Below are positions 27,962 to 36,870 of a stretch of 64,000 nucleotides of DNA, in pieces. Location of the stretch: assembly GCF_013410455.1 (NCBI RefSeq), contig NZ_JACCFW010000001.1:2062929-2126928 (forward strand). The letters are read 5' to 3'. The notes below the pieces were generated by a model that searched no databases, was not told where the DNA came from, and was given only the letters and a program-made list of their open reading frames with translations. How positions within the stretch are numbered: position 1 is the first letter of the stretch; each line of letters starts with the position of its first letter. The DNA comes from Allobranchiibius huperziae. GTDB lineage: Bacteria > Actinomycetota > Actinomycetes > Actinomycetales > Dermatophilaceae. The position numbers and the translations under genes were made by a program.

Positions 27962-29659
27962 ATGCGGGACCTGAAGGTGACCGGGGTCGACGGCGCCGAC
28001 CTGCAGCTGGTCGACGACGAGGGCGGACGCTACCGGCTGTCGGTCGACGACCGGGTGCGTGAGTCGGTCACGGCGGCAGCGGTGGCTGCACCGACGACAG
28101 AGGCAGAGTCGTCTCGCGGCAGTGCGCCTCGCGCCGAGGGCACGCAGCCGGGCACGGGCAGAAGTGCGGCCCCGGCCCCAGCCACGGCGGCCCGTGCGGT
28201 GAGCCTCGTGCCGGAGCAACCCACTGCGCCGATCGGCGACCTGCCCCATCTGCCTCCTGGCGAACTGGTCACCCCGCGCGCCGTGCAGGAGCTGCTGCGC
28301 GCGGGCCACTCGGTGGGACATGTCGCCGCGGCCGCCGGGTGGGACCAGGCCAAGGTGGAGCGCTACGCGGCCCCCATCGAGGCCGAGCGCTCCTACATCG
28401 CCGGTCTCGCGCAGGATCTCCCCGTCGGCGCCAGCACGACCGACACGGCAGCCACCGTGGGACAGCGCGTGGCCGCACGGCTGCACGACCGAGGCGTCGC
28501 CGGCGACACCGTCGCCTGGGACGCACACCGCACGGCGGGTCGCGGCTGGGTCGTGGTGTGCCGGTTCAGCGCCGGCGGCCGTACCCGCGAGGCGACCTGG
28601 TTGTTCCGTGCCGCCACCCGCTCGCTCAACGCCGTCGACGACGAGGCCCGCTGGCTCGGGGAGGACGAGCGAGCCGCAGGTGGCCCGATCCCCGCACCCG
28701 TCGCACCGGTGAAGGTGTTCGACGTCGAGGCCGAGGGTGGGGTGTCCGAGCCCGGGGCTCCCTCCGGCTCACCCGCGTCCGCGAGCGCGTCCACATCCGC
28801 CGGATCCGCGGCCTCCGCGACCTCTGCGGGAGCAGTCGATCTGGTGTCCGCCATGCAGGCCCGCTCGCGCGGCCGGCGCACGAGAGGCTCGCGCAACCGC
28901 TCCGGTCGCACGCCGGTCGACGTGCCACCGATCGAGTCCCTGTCCGACGGATCGCAGGCCACCCGGTCGACGCACCCGGAGCCCCAGTCGGTGCCCGTGC
29001 AGCAGCCCGGGCAGACCGGTCATGAGGCCGACCGAGCGGACCGAGCCGCGCCGGACGAGACGCCCGCGGCACCGACGGTCGACGACCTGGGGCACGACCC
29101 GGTCACCGGCACGGTGGACCTCTTCGGGGCGGTCGCTCTGCACCCGGACGAGTCCGGGTCCGCCTCGGACCACGATGACGAGGACTCTGCCGTCGGGGAT
29201 GCCGAGCGCCCGCAGACCGCCGCCCCGGTGCCCGGCCCCGATCACCCCGAGGCGACCGCGCCGACCACCGATCCCGAGCACTCTCAACACGCCGAGCACA
29301 CCCACGAAACCGCCGAGTCCGAGCGCGGCGAGGATGCCGGGGCGCTTGAGGACGCCGAGGATGTCCGGCACCTGCCCGACGCGAGCATCGGGCACGGGGC
29401 CACGGCGGTCGGCGCGTTGCATGACAGCGACCGCGTCGCACCGGGTGCCCCCGACCCGGCGTCAGAAACGCCGGGGGCGACCCCCGACCGCGACGACCAG
29501 GAGCCGGGCGATCAGGCCGAGGAGCCGACGGTCGACGTGCCGTCGGACGAGACGCCCTCAGCCGCCCCGCCCCGTCGTCCGAGCGGCGCACGGTCCGGAC
29601 GGCCCAGCGTGCCGAGCTGGGACGACATCATGTTCGGCGGCCGGCGCGGCCGAGACTGA
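27962..29659 (+). CDS. sepH: Septation protein SepH (DUF3071)
   Basis: A 565-residue actinobacterial cell-division protein that binds FtsZ and stimulates its assembly. It opens with the SepH core MRDLKVTGVDGADLQL and contains a helix-turn-helix (RAVQELLRAGHSVGHVAAAAG, about 104-124) followed by the domain ending NAVDDEARWL. Residues about 250-545 are low-complexity and acidic, probably disordered. The protein closes with the conserved tail PSWDDIMFGGRR. The ATG at 27962 has an AGAGG site. Its 3' end overlaps the convergent MFS gene by 32 nt. Confidence 0.93.
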   Translation: MRDLKVTGVDGADLQLVDDEGGRYRLSVDDRVRESVTAAAVAAPTTEAESSRGSAPRAEGTQPGTGRSAAPAPATAARAVSLVPEQPTAPIGDLPHLPPGELVTPRAVQELLRAGHSVGHVAAAAGWDQAKVERYAAPIEAERSYIAGLAQDLPVGASTTDTAATVGQRVAARLHDRGVAGDTVAWDAHRTAGRGWVVVCRFSAGGRTREATWLFRAATRSLNAVDDEARWLGEDERAAGGPIPAPVAPVKVFDVEAEGGVSEPGAPSGSPASASASTSAGSAASATSAGAVDLVSAMQARSRGRRTRGSRNRSGRTPVDVPPIESLSDGSQATRSTHPEPQSVPVQQPGQTGHEADRADRAAPDETPAAPTVDDLGHDPVTGTVDLFGAVALHPDESGSASDHDDEDSAVGDAERPQTAAPVPGPDHPEATAPTTDPEHSQHAEHTHETAESERGEDAGALEDAEDVRHLPDASIGHGATAVGALHDSDRVAPGAPDPASETPGATPDRDDQEPGDQAEEPTVDVPSDETPSAAPPRRPSGARSGRPSVPSWDDIMFGGRRGRD

Positions 29660-31217
29660 CCCGCGGCAGGTCGCGACCGCTGCGCCAGATCAGCACCGCG
29701 GTCACCCACAGCAACAGCACCGTCGCGGCGAGCACCATGCCCACCGTGGCGTTGTTCGGGATGACCACCGCGACGATGCCGCCGACGACCCACGACAGCT
29801 GCAGCAGGGTCTCGGAGCGGCCGAAGACGCTGGTGCGCATGTGTTCCGGCACGGTGTCCTGGATCAGTGAGTCCAGAGCCAGCTTGCCGAGCTGCTGACC
29901 GATGCCTGCGATCAGCCCGACCAGGATGGCGGTCCGCAGCCCGAAGAACACGGCCGCGGCGACGATCGCCACGGCATCCGCGAGCAGCGTCACGAGCACG
30001 ATGACCCGCGGCGCGGCGAACTTCAGCAGCGAGCCCATCACCGTGCCCAGTGCGTTGCCGACGCCCGCGGCGCCGACGACGAGGGCGAGCAGCAGGTTGG
30101 TGCGGTGCTCCCACCCGGGGAACGGGTGGGCCCGCATGAGGAACGCTAGGAATATCGTCAGGAATCCGGACAGCCAGCGCAGGCCGACGTTCGCGCGCAG
30201 CGCGAGCACAACGTCGTGGGACACGCCCCGTCGTACGACGTTCTCTCCCGTCGCGAGGTCGACCATCGACGCCGGCTTCTCGCCCTCGCTGGAGTCGACC
30301 CGCGGCGAGAGCAGGACCGCCAGCACCGTGCCGATGATGAAGAGCACGAAAGCGACCCGCAGCGACCAGGCAGGGCCGCCGAGCTTGGTGGCGAGGCCGG
30401 CGATGCCTCCGCCGATCGCCGCGCCGACGACACCGGCCAGCGACAGACGCCCGTTGGCCTTGACCAAAGTGAGCTGCGAGGGCAGGAGCCTGGGCGCGGC
30501 CGCGGAACGGGTCACCAGATAGGCCTTCGAGGCCACCAGCACGCTCATCGCCACCGGGAAGAGCCAGAGTGAATCGGCGTCGACCGCCTGCGCGAGCACC
30601 CAGCAGAGGAACGCACGCCCGGCCAGGGTCGCCCCGATCGCCCACCGTCGACCGTGCCGGAAACGGTCGAGCAGCGGTCCCATGAGGGGCGCGATGACGG
30701 CGAACGGCAGCATCGTCAGCAGCAGGAAGAGCAGGGTGTGACCGCGCGCCTGGCTGCTGCTGCCGGCGAAGAAGACCGTGCCCGCGAGGCCAACCGTCAC
30801 GGCGGCGTCGCCGGCCGAACTGAAGGCGTGCACCTCGATCAGCCGTGACAGGCCCGTCTCGCCCGCGCCCTGCGCCTGGCTGGCCCGGCGCGCCAGCCGA
30901 TAGGACCCGCGGCCGAATCCGGCACTGCCGCGGCCGAGCAGTGCCGCCCCTCGTACGGCGCCCCGGCCGACCGCCTTGGCCGCCCGCCCGCGTGGCGGGT
31001 GTCCGTGTTCCGTATCTGCACCGTCGGCGTACGTCTTGTCCGCGTGGGCGTCCTCTACGCGCCCGTGCGCGCCCTCACGGTGCGGCGACCCGTCGCGCAG
31101 GGGGCCGGACCTCGACGTCGCCCGCCCGTCGGAGCGGTCGACGGGTCGGGTCCGGTCAGGTCGAGGGGCCCGGGGCAGCGGCAGGGTCCGCGCGTCGTCG
31201 GGTCCCGGCTCGTTCAT
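29628..31217 (-). CDS. MFS transporter with long cytosolic N-terminus
   Basis: A 529-residue membrane protein with 11-12 predicted segments. The first ~125 residues are hydrophilic and rich in Arg, Gly and Asp. The MFS core starts at HAFSSAGDAAVTVGLAGTVFF and includes GPLLDRFRHGRRWAI, the characteristic loop between helices 2 and 3. It is a familiar neighbour of sepH in actinobacteria; substrate unknown. I prefer ATG 31217 over GTG 31223. The last 32 nt overlap sepH in antisense orientation. Confidence 0.88.
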   Translation of the reverse strand: MNEPGPDDARTLPLPRAPRPDRTRPVDRSDGRATSRSGPLRDGSPHREGAHGRVEDAHADKTYADGADTEHGHPPRGRAAKAVGRGAVRGAALLGRGSAGFGRGSYRLARRASQAQGAGETGLSRLIEVHAFSSAGDAAVTVGLAGTVFFAGSSSQARGHTLLFLLLTMLPFAVIAPLMGPLLDRFRHGRRWAIGATLAGRAFLCWVLAQAVDADSLWLFPVAMSVLVASKAYLVTRSAAAPRLLPSQLTLVKANGRLSLAGVVGAAIGGGIAGLATKLGGPAWSLRVAFVLFIIGTVLAVLLSPRVDSSEGEKPASMVDLATGENVVRRGVSHDVVLALRANVGLRWLSGFLTIFLAFLMRAHPFPGWEHRTNLLLALVVGAAGVGNALGTVMGSLLKFAAPRVIVLVTLLADAVAIVAAAVFFGLRTAILVGLIAGIGQQLGKLALDSLIQDTVPEHMRTSVFGRSETLLQLSWVVGGIVAVVIPNNATVGMVLAATVLLLWVTAVLIWRSGRDLPRVSLGRAGRRT

Positions 31218-31242
31218 GCCCACATCATCCCCCGCACCGGTG

Positions 31243-31977
31243 TCACTCCCCGGCGGCTCGCGGCGTCGATTCTGTGGCGCCGTGTGCGGCGAGGGTGGGC
31301 AACGGACAGAGGGCGGAGACCTCCGCCTCGAACGGCAGCGGGTGCTGGGAGGTGACGCGCGCGGCGTACGACGTCATCCGTCGCATGTAGTGCCGCCGGC
31401 AGAGCACCTCGTACTCGACGAGGCTCTCCGGTGCGCCCGGTGTCACCTCACCGACGTCGCCGACGACGACCTGGTCGCCCTCGACCACCATCTGACCGTC
31501 GACGACGCGCGCGTTGTGGGTGGCTGTGCGCCCGCACCAGCACAGCGCCTCGACCTGCAGGGTCGACACCCGGTCGGCGAGCTCGATCAGCCGCCTCGAC
31601 CCGGGGAAGAGTTGCGCGCGGAAGTCGGCGGTGATTCCGAACGCGTAGACGTCGATGTCCATCTCGTCGACCACCCGGGCGAGCTGCTCGACCTGCTCGG
31701 AGGTGTAGAACTGCGCCTCGTCGCAGATGAGGAAGCGCAGGTCGCGACCGCGCGTGGCGTGCTCGACGACGACGTCCCAGAAGTCGAGTCCGTCGCTCAC
31801 CTCCAGCGCCTCACGGGCCAGCCCGAGTCGACTGGAGAGCACCGCCTCGCCCGCCCGGTCGTGCCGCGTGAAGACCAGCCCGTCGTGACCGCGGGCGCGA
31901 TGGTTGTGTTCCATCTGCAGCGCCAGGGTCGACTTGCCGCAGTCCATCGTCCCGGAGAAGAAGACCAGCTCAGCCAC
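31243..31977 (-). CDS. tdk: Thymidine kinase, type II
   Basis: Phosphorylates thymidine with ATP for nucleotide salvage. The P-loop is SGTMDCGKST (8-17), the DEAQ motif lies in FLICDEAQFY, and the zinc-binding ribbon is CWCGR ... CRRHY. Length is 244 residues, with a C-terminal extension of about 40 residues beyond the usual ~200. The GTG start has a TAGGGT box 8 nt upstream. It lies 25 nt upstream of the MFS gene on the same strand and probably shares its transcript. The region before it carries the repeat array at 32085-32278. Confidence 0.94.
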   Translation of the reverse strand: MAELVFFSGTMDCGKSTLALQMEHNHRARGHDGLVFTRHDRAGEAVLSSRLGLAREALEVSDGLDFWDVVVEHATRGRDLRFLICDEAQFYTSEQVEQLARVVDEMDIDVYAFGITADFRAQLFPGSRRLIELADRVSTLQVEALCWCGRTATHNARVVDGQMVVEGDQVVVGDVGEVTPGAPESLVEYEVLCRRHYMRRMTSYAARVTSQHPLPFEAEVSALCPLPTLAAHGATESTPRAAGE

Positions 31978-31985
31978 GGTCCACC

Positions 31986-31991
31986 ACCCTA
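31986..31991 (-). promoter_or_regulatory. -10 box of tdk
   Basis: Minus-strand TAGGGT fits TANNNT and ends 8 nt before the GTG at 31977. A GGTGG stretch in the gap may also serve as a weak ribosome site. Confidence 0.4.
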
Positions 31992-32084
31992 AACGGCGAC
32001 AGCCCTCCGACCCACCAGCTGACCGCCTCCCCCGCGTTTCGGCCCGCTCGGCCCCAGACGACCGCCAGAGACCCCACTACGTCG

Positions 32085-32278
32085 CACAAGGGACCGCGCG
32101 GTGCCCTCCCATCCGGCACGCACCCGTCCCGGCCCCCACAAGGGACCGCGCGGCACCCTCCCAGCCAGCACACCCCTGGTCCAGGCCGCCCGAAATCCGG
32201 CGCCGTCACCACAAGGGACCACGCGGTGCCTGCGTGCCATAGGCGCGGACGTCCCGACGTTCACAAGGGACCGCGCGG
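32085..32278. repeat. Array of four 17-bp direct repeats upstream of tdk
   Basis: CACAAGGGACCGCGCGG occurs at 32085, 32137 and 32262, and with one change (ACC-A-CGCGG) at 32210. Start-to-start distances are 52, 73 and 52 bp, close to 5, 7 and 5 helical turns. Copies 2 and 4 remain similar for about 18 further bases (CACCCTCCCAGCCAGCAC). The 338-bp gap 31978-32315 contains nothing else I can name. Function unknown; candidates are an iteron-like binding array or decayed repetitive elements. Confidence 0.8.
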
Positions 32279-32315
32279 CACCCTCCCAGCCAGCACGCCC
32301 CCGTGCGAGAGCAAA

Positions 32316-33473
32316 TCAGGCGGGCAGATGCACGAACGGCACCAGCTGTTCGGCCGCGGTGAGCGACCCGTGCTGACCGACGAGACCCGACACCCGAGGC
32401 GTCATCACCCGGCTGTCGAACACGCCGGCCGGCGCGTGCATCGCCACGATGACCTCGCCGAAGCGCGGCAGCACCCGGTCCAGCACCGGCCCGAAGAGCC
32501 CTGCGGCCACGGCCTCCTCACGGCTGAGCACCCACGCGGACGCCGCGAGCCGTTCACGCCACGCGGCCAGCACGGTGTCGGCGGCCCCGGGCAGGCAGTA
32601 GACCTGAGGTGCGCGCAACTCGCCGCCGACCAGGTGTACACCGTCGCGCAGATCGGGATCGTGGACGACGTCGATGCGGGCGTCGGCGGGGATGTCGACC
32701 ATCCCGTGGTCGGCGGTGATGGTCAGCGAGGTCCCGGACGGCAGCGCGGCGTGCAGCCTCGCGAGCTCCCGGTCGAGCAGCTCCAGCTCGTCACCCCACT
32801 GCCAGGAGTCGCACCCGTGCACGTGACCGGCCTTGTCCACCTCGCCCCAGTAGAGATAGAGCAGCGCGGGATCGTCCGCGGGTGCGGCGCGCAGTGCGGC
32901 GAGCGCGGCGTCGACCCGCCCGGACAACTCCTCCTTCCCCACGAACCGGGCACCGCGCAGCGCCGCGGTCGTCAGGCCGGAGCCGTCGAAGTGGTCCGGC
33001 CCCACCATCGTGACGTGCGCCCCCGCTGCCGTCGCCTGCTCGAAAACCGTCGGGCGTGGCTGCCATTCGAGGGGATCAGGACCGCCCTGCCAGGTCAGTT
33101 CGTTGAAGACGTAGCGGGCTCCCGGCGCCCGCACCTGGTAGGCCACGAGCCCGTGCACCCCCGGTCCGCATCCGGTCCCGAAGCCGCCCATGCTCGTCGC
33201 CGTGGTCGAGGGGAAACCGGCCGTCAGCGGTTCGGCGATCTCCGCTGCCCCGGCCAGGGCACGACGCAGGAACGGCGCGTGCCCACCCCGGGCACGCAAC
33301 TGCTCCCAACCCAGCCCGTCGACGAGCACCACGACGGCGCGGCGTGCCGGCGGAAGCGGCGCTACGGGTGGCTCGCCCGGCAGCCGCACGCCCAGCGACG
33401 CCACGAGCCGGGGCAGCACTCCGACCAGGCCGCGCTCGTCGTACGACGGGAGCACGGCTCCGGGGAAGGTCAC
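32316..33473 (-). CDS. Alkaline-phosphatase-superfamily phosphodiesterase
   Basis: A 385-residue metal-dependent hydrolase of the type I phosphodiesterase/nucleotide pyrophosphatase group. Zinc-site motifs: VVLVDGLGW, the nucleophile region GFPSTTATSMGGFGTG, YWGEVDKAGHVHG and ITADHGMVDIP. No signal peptide is visible, so a cytoplasmic phosphodiesterase is likely. The GTG overlaps the DUF5998 stop (GTGA), so translation is coupled. The substrate is unknown; the conserved DUF5998 partner gives no firm hint. Confidence 0.9.
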   Translation of the reverse strand: MTFPGAVLPSYDERGLVGVLPRLVASLGVRLPGEPPVAPLPPARRAVVVLVDGLGWEQLRARGGHAPFLRRALAGAAEIAEPLTAGFPSTTATSMGGFGTGCGPGVHGLVAYQVRAPGARYVFNELTWQGGPDPLEWQPRPTVFEQATAAGAHVTMVGPDHFDGSGLTTAALRGARFVGKEELSGRVDAALAALRAAPADDPALLYLYWGEVDKAGHVHGCDSWQWGDELELLDRELARLHAALPSGTSLTITADHGMVDIPADARIDVVHDPDLRDGVHLVGGELRAPQVYCLPGAADTVLAAWRERLAASAWVLSREEAVAAGLFGPVLDRVLPRFGEVIVAMHAPAGVFDSRVMTPRVSGLVGQHGSLTAAEQLVPFVHLPA

Positions 33474-34081
33474 CTCGTGGGCTGTCCGAGCGCGCGGGAC
33501 AGGACGGCGGCGAACTGCTTGGCCTGCTCCAGGGTGTCGTCACCGTCGACCTCTCCGGTGATGCGCAAGGTGATGTCGTCGTCGCCGATGGTGCCCTCGT
33601 ACCCGTGGTCGGCCTCGCACTGCGGGTCGGCGCACTGCGCGGGCATGATGTCGATCGCCGCGACGGTGCCCCACCCCAGCTTGAGGGTGATCTCGCGGCC
33701 GAGGCTGCCGGGCCGGTAGTCCTCGGGCGCGGAGACCACGTGCGCGAGCATCACCCCGCGGACCCTCCCGAGCGGGATGGTCTCGGAGGTGGCGGTCGCG
33801 ACCGCGCCGAGGTGCTCGGCAGGCGTGTCGGCGGAGGGCGCGTGGTCGTCGGCGTGCACCACTACGAGACGGTGCGGCGCGAGGACGAGCACGGTGACGT
33901 GACGGCGTACGGTCTCGCTGTCGAAGGTGGTCTCCGCGTGCACCAGGTGGGACACCACGGTGTCGTCGCCGAGCGCGGTGGCGACCACATCGCTCACCAG
34001 CGCCGGGTAGTAGCCCGAGGTGTCGATGTCGGAGAGCAGGGCTTCGGGCAGCGCGTCACTGCGGGGACCGGCATAGGACAT
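33470..34081 (-). CDS. DUF5998 family protein
   Basis: A 203-residue actinobacterial protein of unknown function with the family's opening LLSDIDTSGYYPALVSDVVATAL and the segment VTVLVLAPHRLVVVHADDH. A cysteine-containing stretch AQCADPQCEADHGYEGT could coordinate metal. It is immediately followed, with a 4-nt overlap, by the phosphodiesterase. It begins 87 nt downstream of the Pat stop, so it may be co-transcribed with the sigma-factor operon. Confidence 0.85.
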   Translation of the reverse strand: MSYAGPRSDALPEALLSDIDTSGYYPALVSDVVATALGDDTVVSHLVHAETTFDSETVRRHVTVLVLAPHRLVVVHADDHAPSADTPAEHLGAVATATSETIPLGRVRGVMLAHVVSAPEDYRPGSLGREITLKLGWGTVAAIDIMPAQCADPQCEADHGYEGTIGDDDITLRITGEVDGDDTLEQAKQFAAVLSRALGQPTR

Positions 34082-34168
34082 TGGGGCATCCTCTCACCCC
34101 TGCGGGCCTGCCTCCCAAGCATCGGTACTGCACCCCGGCCGCGGGGACGCGTGCCGTAGGACGACCGG

Positions 34169-36853
34169 TCAGGCCAGTGCGCGCCGTCCGCGATCGGTCC
34201 GTGCCGCGCCCGGCGCGACCGTGATGCTCGCGCCCAGGACCTCGATCCCGTCTTCGTGGGTGTTGACCGGGTTGAGCTCCAGGGAGACGACCTCGGGCAT
34301 CTGCTCCGCGATCATCGAGACCCGCGCGATCACATCCTCCAGCGCGACCCGGTCGACCGGCGGGCGACCTCCGTGTCCGCGCAACAGAGGCGCGGCGCGC
34401 ACCGATCCGATCAGGTCTCGCACGTCCCCGGTGCGCAGGGGCGGGATGCGGTAGCCGATGTCGCCCATCACCTCCCGCGGCGGGCCAGCGAGCGCGAAAC
34501 TCACCACGGGGCCGAAGAGCGGGTCCTCCACCGAGGAGATCACGCACGGGATCCCTGGCGTCGCCATCCTCTGCACCACGAGCCGGTTGGCGTGCAGGGG
34601 GCGCAGTCGGTCGTCGAGGGTCGTGTAGGCCGCGCGGACCGCGGAGCGGTTGTGCAGGTCCAGCCGCACGCTCGCGATGGGCTGGCTGCTCGCGATGGGC
34701 GACGTCGACTTGACCACGACCGGGAAGCCCAGTCGCGCGCCCGCCGCGGCGGCATGGGCCGGCGAGTCGACGGGCACCGTCTCCCAGACCTCGATCCCGT
34801 ACGCCGCCAGCAGCTCGCGCACCTCGCCGGGCTGCAAGGCGCGGCCCTGCGGTGACCCGGCCAGCACGGCGTCGACGACCGCATCGGCGCGGGTGCGGTG
34901 GATGCCCTCGGGGGTGACCAGCTCACCGTGGTCGGCCGCCCGCCACTCGGCGTACCGGGTGGCGGCGGCCAGCGCGCGCACCCCGTCCTCGGGAGTGCTG
35001 TACGCCGGCACGATCACCGGGGTGACCTCGCCGTCGGGCGTCGTACGCCGGCCGGACGCCAGGGCCGCGCGCACCTCGTTGATCCCCACGAAGGTGGCGA
35101 CGCAGGGTTTGCGGTGCCGCGCCGCGACCTGTGCGAGCGCGGTCGCCGAGGCGATGCTCGGCTCGGTCTTCGCGTGCAGGAAGCACGCGACCACGCTGTG
35201 CACGTCCGGGTCGGCGAAGACCTCCTCCAGAGCCTGCTCGACCTGCGCGCCCGACGCGTCCGGCGGCACACTGCGCGGACCGTGCACCACGTCCAAGCCC
35301 CAGCTGACGACCGCGTCCGCGGCGAGCGCGCCAAGCGACACGGTGTTTCCGACGACCGCGACGCCGGTGCCGCCCGGGAGCGGCTGATCGACGACCAGCT
35401 GGGCCACGTCGAGCAACTGGTGCAGGTTCTCGACCCGGATCACGCCGGCCTGCCGCAGCATCTGGGCGAACGCCTCGGGACCGACGGTCGTGTCACGCAC
35501 CCGGTGACCGGGCGGGACGCCGTAGACCGAGGTGCCGGACTTGATCACGATGACCGGCTTCTCCTGCGCCAGCCGTCGGGCGATGCGGGAGAACTTGCGG
35601 GGATTGCCCATCGACTCCAGGTAGAGACCGGCGACGCGCGTGGTCGGATCATCGATCCAGAACTGCATGATGTCGTTGCCGGAGACGTCGATCCGGTTGC
35701 CTGCGGACACGAAGTCGCTGAGGCCCAGGCCGCGACGCCCGGCCGAGGCGAGCACCGAGATGGCGAGGACGCCGCTCTGCGCGAAGAGACCGAACCCGCC
35801 GGCCTCCGGCATGTCCGGCGCCACCGAGGCGTTCATCCGCACGGATTCGCGCGTGTCGATGATCCCGAAGGAGTTCGGGCCGACCACCCGCATACCGCCC
35901 CGCCGCGCCACCTGGAGCAGTTCGCGCTGCAGAGCGGCGCCTTCCTCGCCGACCTCGGCGAAACCCGCCGACACCACGATGAGCGCCTTCACCCGGTGCG
36001 CGGCGCAGTCCCGCGCCACCTCGAGCACCCCGCCGACCGGCACCGCGATCACCGCGACGTCGACCGGTCCGGGCAGGTCGCTCACCCGTGCGTAGACCTC
36101 ACCCTCGACCTCACGGTGCGGGTTGCCGTTGACCGCGTACGCCGTGCCGGTGAACCCCTGCCCGACCAGCCGCTCATAGATCTCCCGGCCCACCGAGGTC
36201 GGGCGAGAGCCGACACCGACCACCGCCACGCTGGTGGGGTGCAGCAGCGCGGCCACGCTGAGGGCCTCCGCCCGGTGCTCGCGGGCCTCCAGCACCTCCC
36301 GGCTGCGGTTGGTGGTCTCGATGCGGAAGGACAGCGCCACGACCCCGTCGTCGAAGTGACGACGCACCTCGAAGCCGGCCTCGGAGAAGACGCCGAGCAT
36401 CTTGCGGTTCTGCGGGAGTACGTCGGCGGTGAACTCCTCGATGTCGCCCTCCTGGCCGATGGCCACCAGGTGCTCGAGCAGCACCGATCCCACACCGCGG
36501 CCCTGGAAGTCGTCGGCCACGTTGAAGGCGACCTCGGCACGCGGCGGTGCGTCACCCACGCGGTCGTAGCGGGCGATGCCCACCAGCTGCTCGCCCGCCT
36601 CCATCACCAGGGCGACCCGGGCGTGGTGGTCCACGTTCGCGAAACGATGCGCGTCGCGGTCCGACAGGTGCGGCAGCGGTGCGAAGAAGCGAAGGTAGAT
36701 CGATTCCTTGGACTGCCGCTCGTGGAACTCCTGGATCAGGGCGGCATCGGTCGGCCGGATGGGGCGCACGTGCCCGATCGAGCCGTCGCGCAGGACGACA
36801 TCGGCCTCCCAGTGGGAGGGATAGCCCGGCGGCCGCGGGTCCCCGTCGCTCAC
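34169..36853 (-). CDS. Pat-type GNAT / NDP-forming acyl-CoA synthetase fusion
   Basis: An 894-residue fusion. Residues about 15-175 are a GNAT acetyltransferase with the acetyl-CoA loop FQGRGVGSVLLEHL. Residues about 210-670 form CoA-binding and succinyl-CoA-ligase-like domains (PTSVAVVGVGSRP, VGPNSFGIID). Residues about 670-880 are an ATP-grasp domain (GFPVVVKSTSP). Streptomyces lividans PatA has the same order, with GNAT first, and acetylates acetyl-CoA synthetases. The region around GHRVRDTTVGPEAF differs from the SHTGAL histidine motif of active synthetases, so that half may only sense ligand. GTG 36853 lies 17 nt after the upstream stop. Confidence 0.9.
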   Translation of the reverse strand: MSDGDPRPPGYPSHWEADVVLRDGSIGHVRPIRPTDAALIQEFHERQSKESIYLRFFAPLPHLSDRDAHRFANVDHHARVALVMEAGEQLVGIARYDRVGDAPPRAEVAFNVADDFQGRGVGSVLLEHLVAIGQEGDIEEFTADVLPQNRKMLGVFSEAGFEVRRHFDDGVVALSFRIETTNRSREVLEAREHRAEALSVAALLHPTSVAVVGVGSRPTSVGREIYERLVGQGFTGTAYAVNGNPHREVEGEVYARVSDLPGPVDVAVIAVPVGGVLEVARDCAAHRVKALIVVSAGFAEVGEEGAALQRELLQVARRGGMRVVGPNSFGIIDTRESVRMNASVAPDMPEAGGFGLFAQSGVLAISVLASAGRRGLGLSDFVSAGNRIDVSGNDIMQFWIDDPTTRVAGLYLESMGNPRKFSRIARRLAQEKPVIVIKSGTSVYGVPPGHRVRDTTVGPEAFAQMLRQAGVIRVENLHQLLDVAQLVVDQPLPGGTGVAVVGNTVSLGALAADAVVSWGLDVVHGPRSVPPDASGAQVEQALEEVFADPDVHSVVACFLHAKTEPSIASATALAQVAARHRKPCVATFVGINEVRAALASGRRTTPDGEVTPVIVPAYSTPEDGVRALAAATRYAEWRAADHGELVTPEGIHRTRADAVVDAVLAGSPQGRALQPGEVRELLAAYGIEVWETVPVDSPAHAAAAGARLGFPVVVKSTSPIASSQPIASVRLDLHNRSAVRAAYTTLDDRLRPLHANRLVVQRMATPGIPCVISSVEDPLFGPVVSFALAGPPREVMGDIGYRIPPLRTGDVRDLIGSVRAAPLLRGHGGRPPVDRVALEDVIARVSMIAEQMPEVVSLELNPVNTHEDGIEVLGASITVAPGAARTDRGRRALA

Positions 36854-36870
36854 TCGGTCAGCTTCCCACG

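Noticed and set aside
32085-32278. CRISPR array
   Set aside because: There are only four repeats of 17 bp, spacer lengths are 35 and 56 bp, some spacers resemble one another and no cas genes are present.
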